Shown piece by piece: positions 42,792 to 51,379 of a DNA stretch of 64,000 bases. The notes beneath the pieces are model-generated. The model was not told the DNA's origin. It made no database searches and was given only the letters and a program-made list of their open reading frames with translations. The position numbers and the translations under genes are program-made. Origin of the DNA: Sporosarcina sp. NCCP-2716 (GTDB lineage: Bacteria > Bacillota > Bacilli > Bacillales_A > Planococcaceae); contig NZ_BRCF01000004.1 in assembly GCF_023707985.1 (NCBI RefSeq), positions 124,001 to 188,000 on the forward strand. The letters are read 5' to 3'. Each line of letters begins with the position of its first letter. Positions within the stretch are counted from its first letter, which is position 1.

Positions 42792-43486
42792 GCAGCCCGC
42801 GGAACGCGCTCGAAATCGGCGGCCTGATCGTCACGACGGACAACTCCGGCGGCATAGGCGAGAAGCCGGACGATCTCGTGGCGGTCCCGGACCGCATCAC
42901 CGCCCGGTTCGCCGCGCGCGTCTGCCTGCTTGAACAGTGGGCGGCGGGCGCCGAACCTGAAGCCGTCCTGCTGCACAATTTTAGCGGCGGGGCGAGCTGG
43001 GAGGCATACTGCACGGGAGTTCGTGACATTTTCGATGAAATCGGCGAACCGGCTCCGCCAATCAGCGGCAGCACGGAGACGAACATGGAGCTCCGCCAGT
43101 CAGCGCTCACGGTGACGTTCCTCGGCAGGGCGGCCGCATCGCCGTCCGGTTCATCCGGCGACTGGTTCACTTACGGCACGCCGCTCGTCGGCGAAGCTGT
43201 TCTGACGGAAGCGGCCGACATCGCGTCACTCGCCGTCCTGCAGGAAGTCCGGCGGCTGTGCATACCGATGCGCATCTGGCCCGTCGGATCCGCCGGCATC
43301 CTCGCCGAACTGATGATTGCGGACCCGGCCGCCGCTGCAAGAATCGCAGGCAGCCCGCTCGATCTGCACACTTCCGCCGGCCCGGCAACCGTCGTCCTGC
43401 TCCAGATTCCGGCAGCGGCCCAGCCCGCTGCCCGCAAATATTTCGGCCGCCAACTCCGCCCGCTCACCGTGCCGGCGGGGGAATGA
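42788..43486 (+). CDS. cblS: PurM/AIR-synthase-like protein, candidate alpha-ribazole kinase (CblS)
   Basis: A 232-residue protein with features of the PurM/ThiL ATP-binding superfamily: GGLIVTTDNSGGIGEKPDDLVAVPD near the start (acidic, Mg-ATP-like) and later PPISGSTETNME and VTFLG. From known Firmicute pathways, a protein of this type next to cobalamin salvage genes phosphorylates alpha-ribazole to alpha-ribazole phosphate where CobT is absent, as it is here. The start is GTG 42788, overlapping pduO. Assignment rests on fold-level similarity recalled by me plus context, so the function is tentative. It is the last gene of the operon. Confidence 0.65.
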   Translation: MSSPRNALEIGGLIVTTDNSGGIGEKPDDLVAVPDRITARFAARVCLLEQWAAGAEPEAVLLHNFSGGASWEAYCTGVRDIFDEIGEPAPPISGSTETNMELRQSALTVTFLGRAAASPSGSSGDWFTYGTPLVGEAVLTEAADIASLAVLQEVRRLCIPMRIWPVGSAGILAELMIADPAAAARIAGSPLDLHTSAGPATVVLLQIPAAAQPAARKYFGRQLRPLTVPAGE

Positions 43487-43497
43487 GCGGCTTTTTT
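43460..43497 (+). terminator. Terminator of the cobalamin operon
   Basis: CCGCTCA (43460-43466) pairs with TGAGCGG (43484-43490), which includes the stop codon of the last gene, followed by CTTTTTT. Confidence 0.7.
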
Positions 43498-43568
43498 GAA
43501 TCCGCGGGAAGTTCTCCGCACCTGCCACACTCCCAGTCCGCGCCAAGTCAGCACTCCGACAATTCAAG

Positions 43569-43612
43569 TTCTTCAGCTTGTGTGCTTTGCTGCGCAAAGC
43601 ATTTCTGTGGGT
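43569..43612. repeat. Covarying hairpin element, copy 4
   Basis: The stem TGCTTTGC (43583-43590) and GCAAAGCA (43594-43601) is flanked by TTCAGCTTGTG and TTTCTGTGGG, nearly identical to copy 1. It lies 40 bp before array A6. Confidence 0.75.
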
Positions 43613-43649
43613 CGGGAGGGCGCGTGGATCGCGCTCCGGGACGGGGGAG

Positions 43650-43920
43650 CGCTCATAAAACCGGGGAAACGCTCATAAATCGCGGAAAACGCTCATAAAT
43701 CCGTGGAAACGCTCATAAATCCGTGGAAACGCTCATAAATCGTGAAAAACGCTCATAAATCCGTGGAAACGCTCATAAATCGCGGAAAACGCTCATAAAT
43801 CCGTGGAAACGCTCATAATTCGCAGGAACCGCTCATAAATCTCGAATAACGCTCATAAATCACAAAAACCGCTCATAAACCCCGCCACTCCGCTCCTAAA
43901 CCGCAGCAACCGCCCATACC
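43650..43920 (+). repeat. Tandem array A6: twelve exact and two decayed GCTCATAAA units
   Basis: GCTCAT begins at 43651 and then every 20 bp to 43871. Two decayed units, GCTCCTAAA (43892) and GCCCATA (43912), follow. Spacers alternate between TCCGTGGAAAC and TCGCGGAAAAC types, giving a 40-bp higher-order repeat in part. A C-rich, G-poor tail runs to about 43975. It fills the gap between the cobalamin operon and fadF. Confidence 0.96.
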
Positions 43921-44000
43921 CACGCATGCCCATCGCCGCCCACACAAAAATCCGCTCCACACCGCTCAGAATTCCCTGCGATTTCAAAATAGTCGTTGAC

Positions 44001-44014
44001 TGAATGCTCATTCA
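44001..44014 (+). promoter_or_regulatory. Possible FadR/TetR-type operator upstream of fadF
   Basis: TGAATGCTCATTCA is a near-perfect palindrome overlapping a TTGACT (43996-44001). It resembles the TGAATGA..TCATTCA sites of fatty-acid repressor FadR, with shorter spacing. It is 93 bp before fadF. Confidence 0.45.
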
Positions 44015-44106
44015 TATCTTAAACTAGTAACTAGCACATCGACAATCTGCCTAATTTCGTCTAGACTAGTAAGAACATTCATACCATACAAAAAGGGGAG
44101 GACATT

Positions 44107-46257
44107 ATGACACCGTTACTGATCGCCAACTGGGTACTATTCCTGGCTGTTGTGGCGTATGGTCTTGCGCTATTCACATATGTCGTCAAAACACGCATCC
44201 AGTTCATCCGCCTCGGGCAAAAAGAGGAGTTCGACAACAACGTCCAGCGGCGCCTGAAAGAAGTTTGGGTCAACGTTTTCGGACAGAAAAAGTTATTGAA
44301 GGATAAGAAAAGCGGGGCCATCCACGTGATGTTCTTCTACGGATTCCTGCTCGTCCAGTTCGGTGCGATCGATCTCATCTGGAAAGGTCTGAAACCGGAT
44401 TCACACCTGCCGTTCGGCCCGGTGTATCCGTTCTTCACATTCTTCCAGGAAATCGTCGTCGCCGTCATCCTCGTCGCGGTCGTCTGGGCATTCTACCGCC
44501 GCTATATGGAGAAGCTCGTCCGTCTGAAGCGCGGATGGAAATCGGGGCTCGTGCTCATCTTCATCGGCACGCTCATGGTCTCGACCCTCGTCGCGAACGG
44601 CATGAACATGATCTGGCAGGGCCACGAAACGACTTGGACAGAGCCGATGGCGTCGGGAATTGCAACCGTTTTCAGTTTCCTGCCGCCGACCGCCGCCGCT
44701 GCAATCTTCTTCGTCGCCTGGTGGGTCCACCTGCTGACATTGCTGACGTTCCTCGTCTACGTGCCACAGTCGAAACACGCGCACTTGATCGCCGGGCCGG
44801 TCAATACGTACATGATGCGCTTTGACCGCCGCGGGAAGCTTGCGCCGGTTGACTTCGCAGCCCTTGAAGAAGTGGAAGATGAAGACGAAATGCCGACACT
44901 CGGCGTTGGCAAGATCACCGACTTCACTCAGAAGCAGATGATCGATCTGTACGCCTGCGTCGAATGCGGACGCTGTACGAATATGTGTCCGGCGACCGGC
45001 ACCGGCAAGATGCTGTCGCCGATGGACCTCATCACGAAACTGCGTGACAACCTGACGAACTACGGTGCGCTTACGACGAAACAGAAACCGTGGGTGCCTG
45101 CGCCGATGTTCAAGAACACGAAAGGCAACCAGATCGCACTCGCCGCAGGTCTTGAAGGCGCGTCAATGGACGACATCTACAACCCGTCCCTGATCGGCGA
45201 CGTCATCACCGAAGAGGAAATCTGGGCATGCACGACGTGCCGGAACTGTGAAGACCAGTGTCCGGTCATGAACGAACACGTTGATAAAATCATCGACCTA
45301 CGCCGTTATCTCGTCATGACGGAAGGTAAGATGGACGGGGATGCACAGCGCGCGATGACCAACATCGAACGCCAGGGCAATCCGTGGGGACTGAACCGGA
45401 AAGAGAAAGAGAACTGGCGGGATGCCCGTCCGGACCTTAAGATCCCGACGGTAAAAGAATTGAAGAAAGCGGACGAAGACTTCGAGTACCTTCTGTGGGT
45501 CGGCTCGATGGGCGCGTTTGACAACCGTTCGCAGAAGATCGCGCTGTCCTTCGCGCATTTATTGAACGAAGCGGGTGTATCCTTTGCAATCCTCGGCAAC
45601 AAAGAGAAGAACTCAGGCGATACGCCGCGCCGTCTCGGCAACGAGTTTTTATTCCAAGAGCTTGCGACCGCCAACATCGCAGAATTCGAGAAAGCGGGCG
45701 TCAAAAAGATCGTCACAATCGACCCGCACGCCTTCAACATCTTCAAGAACGAATACCCGGACTTCGGTTTCGAAGCGGAAGTATTCCACCATACCGAACT
45801 GCTGAACAAGCTCGTGAAACAAGGGAAACTGGAGCCGAAACACGCAATCGACGAAACGATCACGTTCCACGATTCGTGCTATCTCGGCCGCTACAACGAT
45901 GTATACGACGCACCGCGTGAAATACTCACAGCCATTCCGGGCGTCAACCTCGTTGAGATGAAGCGGAACCGCCAGGACGGCATGTGCTGTGGCGCCGGCG
46001 GAGGGCTCATGTGGATGGAAGAAGACGCAGGCCATCGCATCAATGTCGCCCGCACCGAGCAGGCAATGGAAGTGTCGCCGGGCATCATTTCATCCGGCTG
46101 CCCGTACTGCCTGACGATGCTGTCGGACGGCACGAAAGCGATCGAAGTCGAAGACCGTGTCGGCACGTACGACATCGCTGAACTGCTCGAACGCTCCGTA
46201 TTCGGCGAAGAACAGAAGAGCGAAGCGGAGACCGAGCAGGAACCGGTCCTCCAGTAA
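44107..46257 (+). CDS. fadF: FadF-type iron-sulfur oxidoreductase (electron acceptor for acyl-CoA dehydrogenases)
   Basis: A 716-residue membrane Fe-S protein like heterodisulfide reductase HdrDE/GlpC and B. subtilis FadF (YwjF). About five or six N-terminal transmembrane helices (residues 1-235) are followed by two ferredoxin-like clusters, CVECGRCTNMCPATGTGK and CTTCRNCEDQCPVMNEH. Two CCG-type domains follow, the last with CYLGRYNDVYDAPR and CCGAGGG. It probably passes electrons from electron-transfer flavoprotein to quinone during beta-oxidation. RBS AAAAAGGGGAGG precedes ATG 44107. It heads the acyl-CoA degradation cluster. Confidence 0.92.
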   Translation: MTPLLIANWVLFLAVVAYGLALFTYVVKTRIQFIRLGQKEEFDNNVQRRLKEVWVNVFGQKKLLKDKKSGAIHVMFFYGFLLVQFGAIDLIWKGLKPDSHLPFGPVYPFFTFFQEIVVAVILVAVVWAFYRRYMEKLVRLKRGWKSGLVLIFIGTLMVSTLVANGMNMIWQGHETTWTEPMASGIATVFSFLPPTAAAAIFFVAWWVHLLTLLTFLVYVPQSKHAHLIAGPVNTYMMRFDRRGKLAPVDFAALEEVEDEDEMPTLGVGKITDFTQKQMIDLYACVECGRCTNMCPATGTGKMLSPMDLITKLRDNLTNYGALTTKQKPWVPAPMFKNTKGNQIALAAGLEGASMDDIYNPSLIGDVITEEEIWACTTCRNCEDQCPVMNEHVDKIIDLRRYLVMTEGKMDGDAQRAMTNIERQGNPWGLNRKEKENWRDARPDLKIPTVKELKKADEDFEYLLWVGSMGAFDNRSQKIALSFAHLLNEAGVSFAILGNKEKNSGDTPRRLGNEFLFQELATANIAEFEKAGVKKIVTIDPHAFNIFKNEYPDFGFEAEVFHHTELLNKLVKQGKLEPKHAIDETITFHDSCYLGRYNDVYDAPREILTAIPGVNLVEMKRNRQDGMCCGAGGGLMWMEEDAGHRINVARTEQAMEVSPGIISSGCPYCLTMLSDGTKAIEVEDRVGTYDIAELLERSVFGEEQKSEAETEQEPVLQ

Positions 46258-46265
46258 GATAACAT

Positions 46266-46294
46266 TTGCGAGTTTCCAAGACTTGTTTTACAAT
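46266..46294 (+). promoter_or_regulatory. Possible promoter upstream of the thiolase
   Basis: TTGCGA at 46266-46271, a 17-bp spacer and TACAAT at 46289-46294, between the fadF stop and the thiolase gene. Confidence 0.45.
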
Positions 46295-46380
46295 TAGGAC
46301 AGTCGAACAGAACAGAATTGTTGAACAACAACAGGCCGGAGGGGGAGCAGCAGTGCTTCCCCTTTCTGCCGAATGAGTGT

Positions 46381-46402
46381 CGAGCGAGCGTTCAGTCGCT
46401 CG
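46381..46402 (+). promoter_or_regulatory. Inverted repeat, candidate TetR-family operator
   Basis: CGAGCGA and TCGCTCG are perfect 7-bp arms around an 8-bp centre, 49 bp before the thiolase start. A TetR-family gene in the same cluster is the natural candidate ligand. Confidence 0.4.
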
Positions 46403-46450
46403 TTCATCCGGGAAATGAAAACGCTATCAAAACATTGGGGGATGAATGAT

Positions 46451-47647
46451 ATGACGAAAACAGTATTGATCGACGGCGCACGGACGCCTTTCGGAAAAAT
46501 GGGCGGATCGCTGCAGTCGCTGACAGCGAGCGACCTCGGCGGAATCGCGATCGGGGAAGCACTGAAGCGTGCGGGCATCGCTGCTGAACAAGTAGATGAA
46601 GTCATCATGGGCACCGTTCTGCAGGGCGGCCAGGGTCAGATCCCGTCGCGCCAGGCAGCGGTCAAAGGCGGAATTCCGTGGAGCGTCAAGACGGAAACGG
46701 TCAACAAAGTATGCGCATCGGGCATGCGCAGCGTGACGCTCGCCGACCAGCTCATCCGCCTCGGAGACGAGGAAGTGATCGTCGCAGGCGGCATGGAATC
46801 GATGTCGAACGCGCCGTATTACTTGCCGAAAGCACGCCAAGGACTCCGTATGGGGGATGCGCAGCTCATCGACGGTATGATCCACGACGGCCTTTCCGAT
46901 TCCTTCGCGCCGGGCCACGCACACATGGGGACGTTCGGAAACAAGACGGCCGATGAATTCAGCGTCACCCGCGAACGCCAGGACGAATGGGCGCTCCGCA
47001 GCCACGAGCGCGCAGTCAAAGCGATGGAGGACGGCATTTTCGCGGAAGAGATCGTCTCCGTTGAGATTCCGCAGCGCAAAGGCGATGCGGTTGTCGTGAA
47101 CCAGGACGAAGCGCCGCGCAAGGAAACGTCACTCGATGTCCTCGCGAAACTGCGCCCGGCATTCGGCAAAGACGGCTCCGTCACGGCAGGCAACGCACCC
47201 GGCGTCAACGACGGCGCATGTGCGATGGTATTGATGAGCGACGAACGGGCGGCACACGAAGGCAAAGACGTCCTCGCGACAGTCATCGGCCACGCGGAAG
47301 TGGCGATCGAGCCGGAAAACTTCCCGCAGACGCCAGGCCTCGTCATCAACGAAATCCTGAAGAAAACCGGCAAGAGCGTCGAAGACATCGACCTGTTTGA
47401 GATCAATGAAGCCTTCGCGGTCGTCGCGCTCGCAAGCTCCGACATCGCGAAACTCGATCCCGAGAAAGTGAACGTCCACGGCGGCGCCGTCGCCCTCGGA
47501 CACCCGATCGGAGCAAGCGGCGCCCGCATTATCCTGACATTGGCCTACGAACTGAAACGCCGCGGCGGCGGTATCGGAATCGCTGCGATCTGCTCCGGCG
47601 GCGGCCAGGGCGACGCCATCATGATCGAAGTGCCGAAACAGGGCTGA
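46451..47647 (+). CDS. Acetyl-CoA acetyltransferase (thiolase)
   Basis: A 398-residue thiolase that cleaves acetoacetyl-CoA (or joins two acetyl-CoA). The active-site cysteine is in NKVCASGMRS (about residue 88), with EINEAFA, GHPIGASGAR and the second Cys in CSGGGQGD all present. ATG 46451 lies 9 bp after GGGGG; ATG 46442 directly abuts it. It is followed by tandem array A7 and then hbd in the same direction. By context it serves beta-oxidation or ketone metabolism. Confidence 0.94.
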   Translation: MTKTVLIDGARTPFGKMGGSLQSLTASDLGGIAIGEALKRAGIAAEQVDEVIMGTVLQGGQGQIPSRQAAVKGGIPWSVKTETVNKVCASGMRSVTLADQLIRLGDEEVIVAGGMESMSNAPYYLPKARQGLRMGDAQLIDGMIHDGLSDSFAPGHAHMGTFGNKTADEFSVTRERQDEWALRSHERAVKAMEDGIFAEEIVSVEIPQRKGDAVVVNQDEAPRKETSLDVLAKLRPAFGKDGSVTAGNAPGVNDGACAMVLMSDERAAHEGKDVLATVIGHAEVAIEPENFPQTPGLVINEILKKTGKSVEDIDLFEINEAFAVVALASSDIAKLDPEKVNVHGGAVALGHPIGASGARIILTLAYELKRRGGGIGIAAICSGGGQGDAIMIEVPKQG

Positions 47648-47653
47648 CCTGGC

Positions 47654-47930
47654 GGAGCGTTTATGAGCGCTTTTTGAGACTTATGAGCGGTTCCGCGAGT
47701 TTATGAGCGTTTTTCAGGATTTATGAGCGCTTTCCGAGATTTATGAGCGTTTCCACGAGTTTATGAGCGTATCCGCGAGTTTATGAGCGTTTTTCAGGAT
47801 TTATGAGCGCTTTCCGAGATTTATGAGCGATTCCGCGAGTTTATGAGCGTTTTCCGAGATTTATGAGCGATTCCGCGAGTTTATGAGCGTTTCCACAAAT
47901 TTATGAGCGTTTCCCATGATTTATCAGCAT
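47654..47930 (-). repeat. Tandem array A7: fourteen units, exact 20-bp period, inverted
   Basis: TTATGAGCG starts at 47661 and then every 20 bp to 47901, with a decayed TTATCAGCAT at 47921. This is the GCTCATAAA class on the minus strand, the only inverted block in the window. It lies between co-directional thiolase and hbd genes. Spacers such as TTTTTCAGGAT, TTCCGAGAT and TTCCGCGAGT recur in blocks of three. Confidence 0.96.
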
Positions 47931-47956
47931 TACCTAACCGGAAAGGATGACAATAG

Positions 47957-48808
47957 ATGAACATTCAGAACGTAATGGTGATCGGCGCCGGCCAGATGGG
48001 CGGCGGCATCGCGCAAGTGTGCGCGCAGGCAGGTTTCACGGTGTACCTGAACGACGTCAAGGAAGAATCATACGCAAAAGGCATCGCCGTCATCGAGAAG
48101 AATCTGGCCCGCAGCGTCGAGAAAGGCCGTATGACCGAAGACGAGAAGACAGCGGTCCTCGGCCGGCTGACGAAATCACTCGACATCCAGGACGCCAAGC
48201 ACGCCGACATCATCATCGAAGCGGCAGTCGAAAACATGGACATCAAGAAATCGATCTTCAAGCAGCTCGACGGCATCGCGCCGGCCCACGCCATCCTCGC
48301 GACGAATACCTCCTCGCTGCCGATCACCGAAATCGCGGCAGTCACGAAACGCCCTGAACAAGTCATCGGCATGCACTACATGAACCCCGTGCCGGTCATG
48401 AAACTCGTCGAGATCATCCGCGGCCTCGCGACTTCCGACGAAGTGTACCAGGCGGTCGAGGACATGACGAAAAAGTTGTCCAAAGTGCCGGTCGAAGTAA
48501 ACGACTTCCCGGGATTCGTCGCAAACCGCGTCCTCATGCCGATGATCAACGAAGCGATCTTCACCCTGCAGGAAGGGGTCGCGACAAAGGAAGCGATCGA
48601 CGAAGTGATGAAACTCGGCATGAACCATCCGATGGGACCGCTGCAACTCGCCGACTTCATCGGTCTCGACACGTGCCTGTACATCATGGAAACGCTGCAG
48701 GAAGGCTACGGCGATCCGAAATACCGTCCGGCCGCCCTGCTCCGTAAATACGTCAACGCCGGCTGGCTAGGCAAAAAATCTGGACGGGGCTTCTACTCGT
48801 ACGAATAA
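47957..48808 (+). CDS. hbd: 3-hydroxybutyryl-CoA dehydrogenase
   Basis: A 283-residue NAD-dependent dehydrogenase of the 3-hydroxyacyl-CoA family, oxidising 3-hydroxybutyryl-CoA to acetoacetyl-CoA. The NAD fold opens with VIGAGQMGGGIAQVC. NTSSLPITEIA, GMHYMNPVPVMKLVEII and NDFPGFVANRVLMPMINEA hold the catalytic Ser, His and Asn. Its product is the substrate of the thiolase upstream. RBS GAAAGGATG precedes the ATG; acd follows at 13 bp. Confidence 0.95.
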   Translation: MNIQNVMVIGAGQMGGGIAQVCAQAGFTVYLNDVKEESYAKGIAVIEKNLARSVEKGRMTEDEKTAVLGRLTKSLDIQDAKHADIIIEAAVENMDIKKSIFKQLDGIAPAHAILATNTSSLPITEIAAVTKRPEQVIGMHYMNPVPVMKLVEIIRGLATSDEVYQAVEDMTKKLSKVPVEVNDFPGFVANRVLMPMINEAIFTLQEGVATKEAIDEVMKLGMNHPMGPLQLADFIGLDTCLYIMETLQEGYGDPKYRPAALLRKYVNAGWLGKKSGRGFYSYE

Positions 48809-48821
48809 AGGAGACAAAACA

Positions 48822-49958
48822 ATGGATTTCCAGTTCACCGAAGAACAGCAGATGATGCGGAAACTCGTCAAAGACTTTGCCAAGGCCGAAATCGAGCCAT
48901 TCATCCCGAACCTCGAGGCGGATGAATTCCCGACCGAAATCCTCAAGAAAATGGGCGAACTCGGTCTCATGGGTATCACGATGCCCGAACAATACGGCGG
49001 CGCCGGCATGGATTTCATCTCCTACATAAGCGCCATCCATGAGCTGTCCAAAGTGCACGCGACGGTCGGCGTCATCTTGTCCGTCCATACGTCCGTCGGT
49101 CAGAACCCGATCCTCTATTTCGGCACCGAAGAGCAGAAACAACGCTACTTGCCGAAGATGGCGGCGGGCGAATGGCTCGGCGCGTTCTGCCTGACCGAAC
49201 CGTCCGCCGGCTCCGACGCCGGTTCATTGAAGACGCGCGCCGTCAAAAAAGACGGCGGCTACTCACTCAGTGGCTCGAAAGTGTTCATCACAAACGGAGG
49301 GGAAGCGGACGTCTACATCGTGTTTGCTGCCACCGACCCGTCGAAAGGGACGTACGGCATCTCGGCGTTCATCGTCGATGGCGACACGCCGGGCCTAATC
49401 ATCGGGAAAAACGAAGAGAAGATGGGCATGCACGGCTCGCGTACGGTCCAGCTGACGTTCGAAGACATGTTCGTCCCGGATGAAAACCTGCTCGGCGCGG
49501 AAGGCGAAGGGTTCAAGATCGCCATGGCGAACCTCGACGTCGGCCGCATCGGCATCGCCGCCCAGGCGCTCGGCATCGCGGAAGCCGCCGTCGAAGCGGC
49601 CACGGATTACGCAAAGGAACGCGTCCAGTTCGGCAAACCGATCGCCGCCAACCAGGGCATCGGCTTCAAGCTCGCCGACATGGCGACCGCCGCAGAAGCC
49701 GCCCGACTGCTCGTCTACCGCGCCGCCCAGCTGCGCGCCGAAGGCAAATCATGCGCGAAGGAAGCGTCGATGGCGAAACTGTTCGCCTCCCAGGCCGCGA
49801 TGGACAACGCCATCGAAGCCGTCCAGGTGTTCGGTGGCTACGGCTACACGAAAGACTATCCTGCCGAGCGCCTATTCCGCGACGCCAAAGTGACCCAGAT
49901 CTACGAAGGTACAAGTGAAATCCAGCGCATCGTCATCTCCAAACACCTGACAAAATGA
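48822..49958 (+). CDS. Acyl-CoA dehydrogenase (first copy)
   Basis: A 378-residue FAD-dependent acyl-CoA dehydrogenase, short- or branched-chain type. Signatures are CLTEPSAGSDAGSLKTRA, KVFITNGGEADVYIVFA, and the C-terminal [37 protein letters not shown] with the catalytic Glu in YEGTSE. RBS AAAGGAGAC is 7 bp upstream; it is 13 bp after hbd. It shares a family and about the same length with the second copy downstream but is separated from it by array A8. Confidence 0.94.
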   Translation: MDFQFTEEQQMMRKLVKDFAKAEIEPFIPNLEADEFPTEILKKMGELGLMGITMPEQYGGAGMDFISYISAIHELSKVHATVGVILSVHTSVGQNPILYFGTEEQKQRYLPKMAAGEWLGAFCLTEPSAGSDAGSLKTRAVKKDGGYSLSGSKVFITNGGEADVYIVFAATDPSKGTYGISAFIVDGDTPGLIIGKNEEKMGMHGSRTVQLTFEDMFVPDENLLGAEGEGFKIAMANLDVGRIGIAAQALGIAEAAVEAATDYAKERVQFGKPIAANQGIGFKLADMATAAEAARLLVYRAAQLRAEGKSCAKEASMAKLFASQAAMDNAIEAVQVFGGYGYTKDYPAERLFRDAKVTQIYEGTSEIQRIVISKHLTK

Positions 49959-49984
49959 TTTTGTTGAAATAAATTCCGGGGTGC

Positions 49985-50168
49985 CGTGAGCGCTCAAGGT
50001 TTAGCCGGAAACGCTCAAGCGCGCTATGAACCGCTCAAGCAACGACGCAAAACGCTCAAGCGCCAGCGTGAACCGCTCAAGCCCCGCGCCAAACGCTCAA
50101 GCGGCGGCACGAAGCGCTCAAGCCATCACAGCAAACGCTCAAGCACTGTCCAAAAGCGCTCAAAGCAC
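49985..50168 (+). repeat. Tandem array A8: nine CGCTCAAG units, 20-21-bp period
   Basis: CGCTCAA begins at 49991, 50012, 50032, 50053, 50074, 50094, 50115, 50136 and 50157. The core is CGCTCAAG rather than CGCTCATAAA, and steps are 20 or 21 bp. It separates the two acyl-CoA dehydrogenase genes. A C/A-rich, G-poor stretch follows to 50205. A reading frame through it (residues such as KRSS and NRSS) is not a real extension of the next gene. Confidence 0.94.
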
Positions 50169-50223
50169 CCAGAAACCACCCAAGCACCACCCACCAAACC
50201 CAACAAGAAAAGAGGAACCCACC

Positions 50224-51363
50224 ATGAATTTCCAACTGTCCGAAGAACATGAAATGATCCGCAAGATGGTCCGCGACTTCGCAGTCAAAGACGTCGCACC
50301 GACAGCTGCGGAGCGCGATGAGGAGGAGCGCTTCGATTGCGAGCTGTTCGACAAGATGGCGGAGCTCGGCCTGACGGGCATCCCGTGGCCGGAAGAGTAC
50401 GGCGGCATCGGCAGCGACTACCTCGCGTACGTCATCGCCGTGGAAGAACTGTCACGCGTCTGTGCGTCCACCGGCGTCACACTGTCCGCGCACACGTCAC
50501 TCGCCGGCTGGCCGGTGTTCAAGTACGGTACGGAAGAGCAGAAGCAGAAGTACCTCCGTCCGATGGCAGAAGGGACGAAGATCGGCGCGTACGGCCTGAC
50601 GGAACCGCAATCGGGCTCCGACGCGGGCGGCATGAAGACGACAGCGAAGCTTGACGGCGACGACTACGTGCTCAACGGCTCGAAGATCTTCATCACGAAT
50701 GGCGGCATCGCGGATATCTACATCGTCTTCGCGGTGACGGATCCGGAATCGAAGCACAAAGGCACGACGGCGTTCATCGTCGAAAGCGACTTCCCGGGTT
50801 TCTCGGTCGGCAAGAAAGAGAAGAAACTCGGCATCCGCTCGTCACCGACGACGGAGATCATGTTCGACAACTGCCGCGTGCCGAAGGAGAACATGCTCGG
50901 CGAAGAGGGCGAAGGGTTCATCATCGCCATGAAAACACTCGACGGCGGCCGGAACGGCATTGCTGCACAGGCAGTCGGCATCGCGCAGGGTGCGCTTGAC
51001 GCAGCGACCGGCTACGCGAAAGAGCGTGTCCAGTTCGGCAAGCCGATCGCAGCGAACCAGGGGATCGGCTTCAAGCTCGCCGACATGGCGACAGCGACGG
51101 AAGCTTCCCGCCTGCTGACATACCAGGCAGCTTGGCTCGAGTCGAACAACCTGCCGTACGGCAAAGCATCGGCGATGGCGAAACTGATGGCGGGCGATAC
51201 GGCCATGAAAGTGACGACAGAAGCGGTGCAAGTGTACGGCGGTTACGGATATACGAAAGACTATCCGGTCGAGCGCTTCATGCGCGACGCGAAGATCACG
51301 CAAATCTATGAAGGAACACAGGAAGTTCAGCGGCTCGTCATCTCCCGCATGCTGACAAAGTAA
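50224..51363 (+). CDS. Acyl-CoA dehydrogenase (second copy)
   Basis: A 379-residue acyl-CoA dehydrogenase. It has [54 protein letters not shown] and [38 protein letters not shown]. The start ATG 50224 follows AGAGGA by 7 bp and gives the normal family N-terminus [18 protein letters not shown]; the open frame continues upstream only through the tandem array. Different substrate chain from the first copy is likely (EGTQEVQ is common in short/branched-chain enzymes) but not provable here. Confidence 0.94.
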   Translation: MNFQLSEEHEMIRKMVRDFAVKDVAPTAAERDEEERFDCELFDKMAELGLTGIPWPEEYGGIGSDYLAYVIAVEELSRVCASTGVTLSAHTSLAGWPVFKYGTEEQKQKYLRPMAEGTKIGAYGLTEPQSGSDAGGMKTTAKLDGDDYVLNGSKIFITNGGIADIYIVFAVTDPESKHKGTTAFIVESDFPGFSVGKKEKKLGIRSSPTTEIMFDNCRVPKENMLGEEGEGFIIAMKTLDGGRNGIAAQAVGIAQGALDAATGYAKERVQFGKPIAANQGIGFKLADMATATEASRLLTYQAAWLESNNLPYGKASAMAKLMAGDTAMKVTTEAVQVYGGYGYTKDYPVERFMRDAKITQIYEGTQEVQRLVISRMLTK

Positions 51364-51379
51364 AAAGGGGGAGCGTCCA

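Noticed and set aside
50026..50223. N-terminal extension of the second acyl-CoA dehydrogenase through array A8
   Set aside because: The family N-terminus begins at ATG 50224 with a good ribosome site, and the extension is only translated repeat (NRSS, KRSS, AQA).
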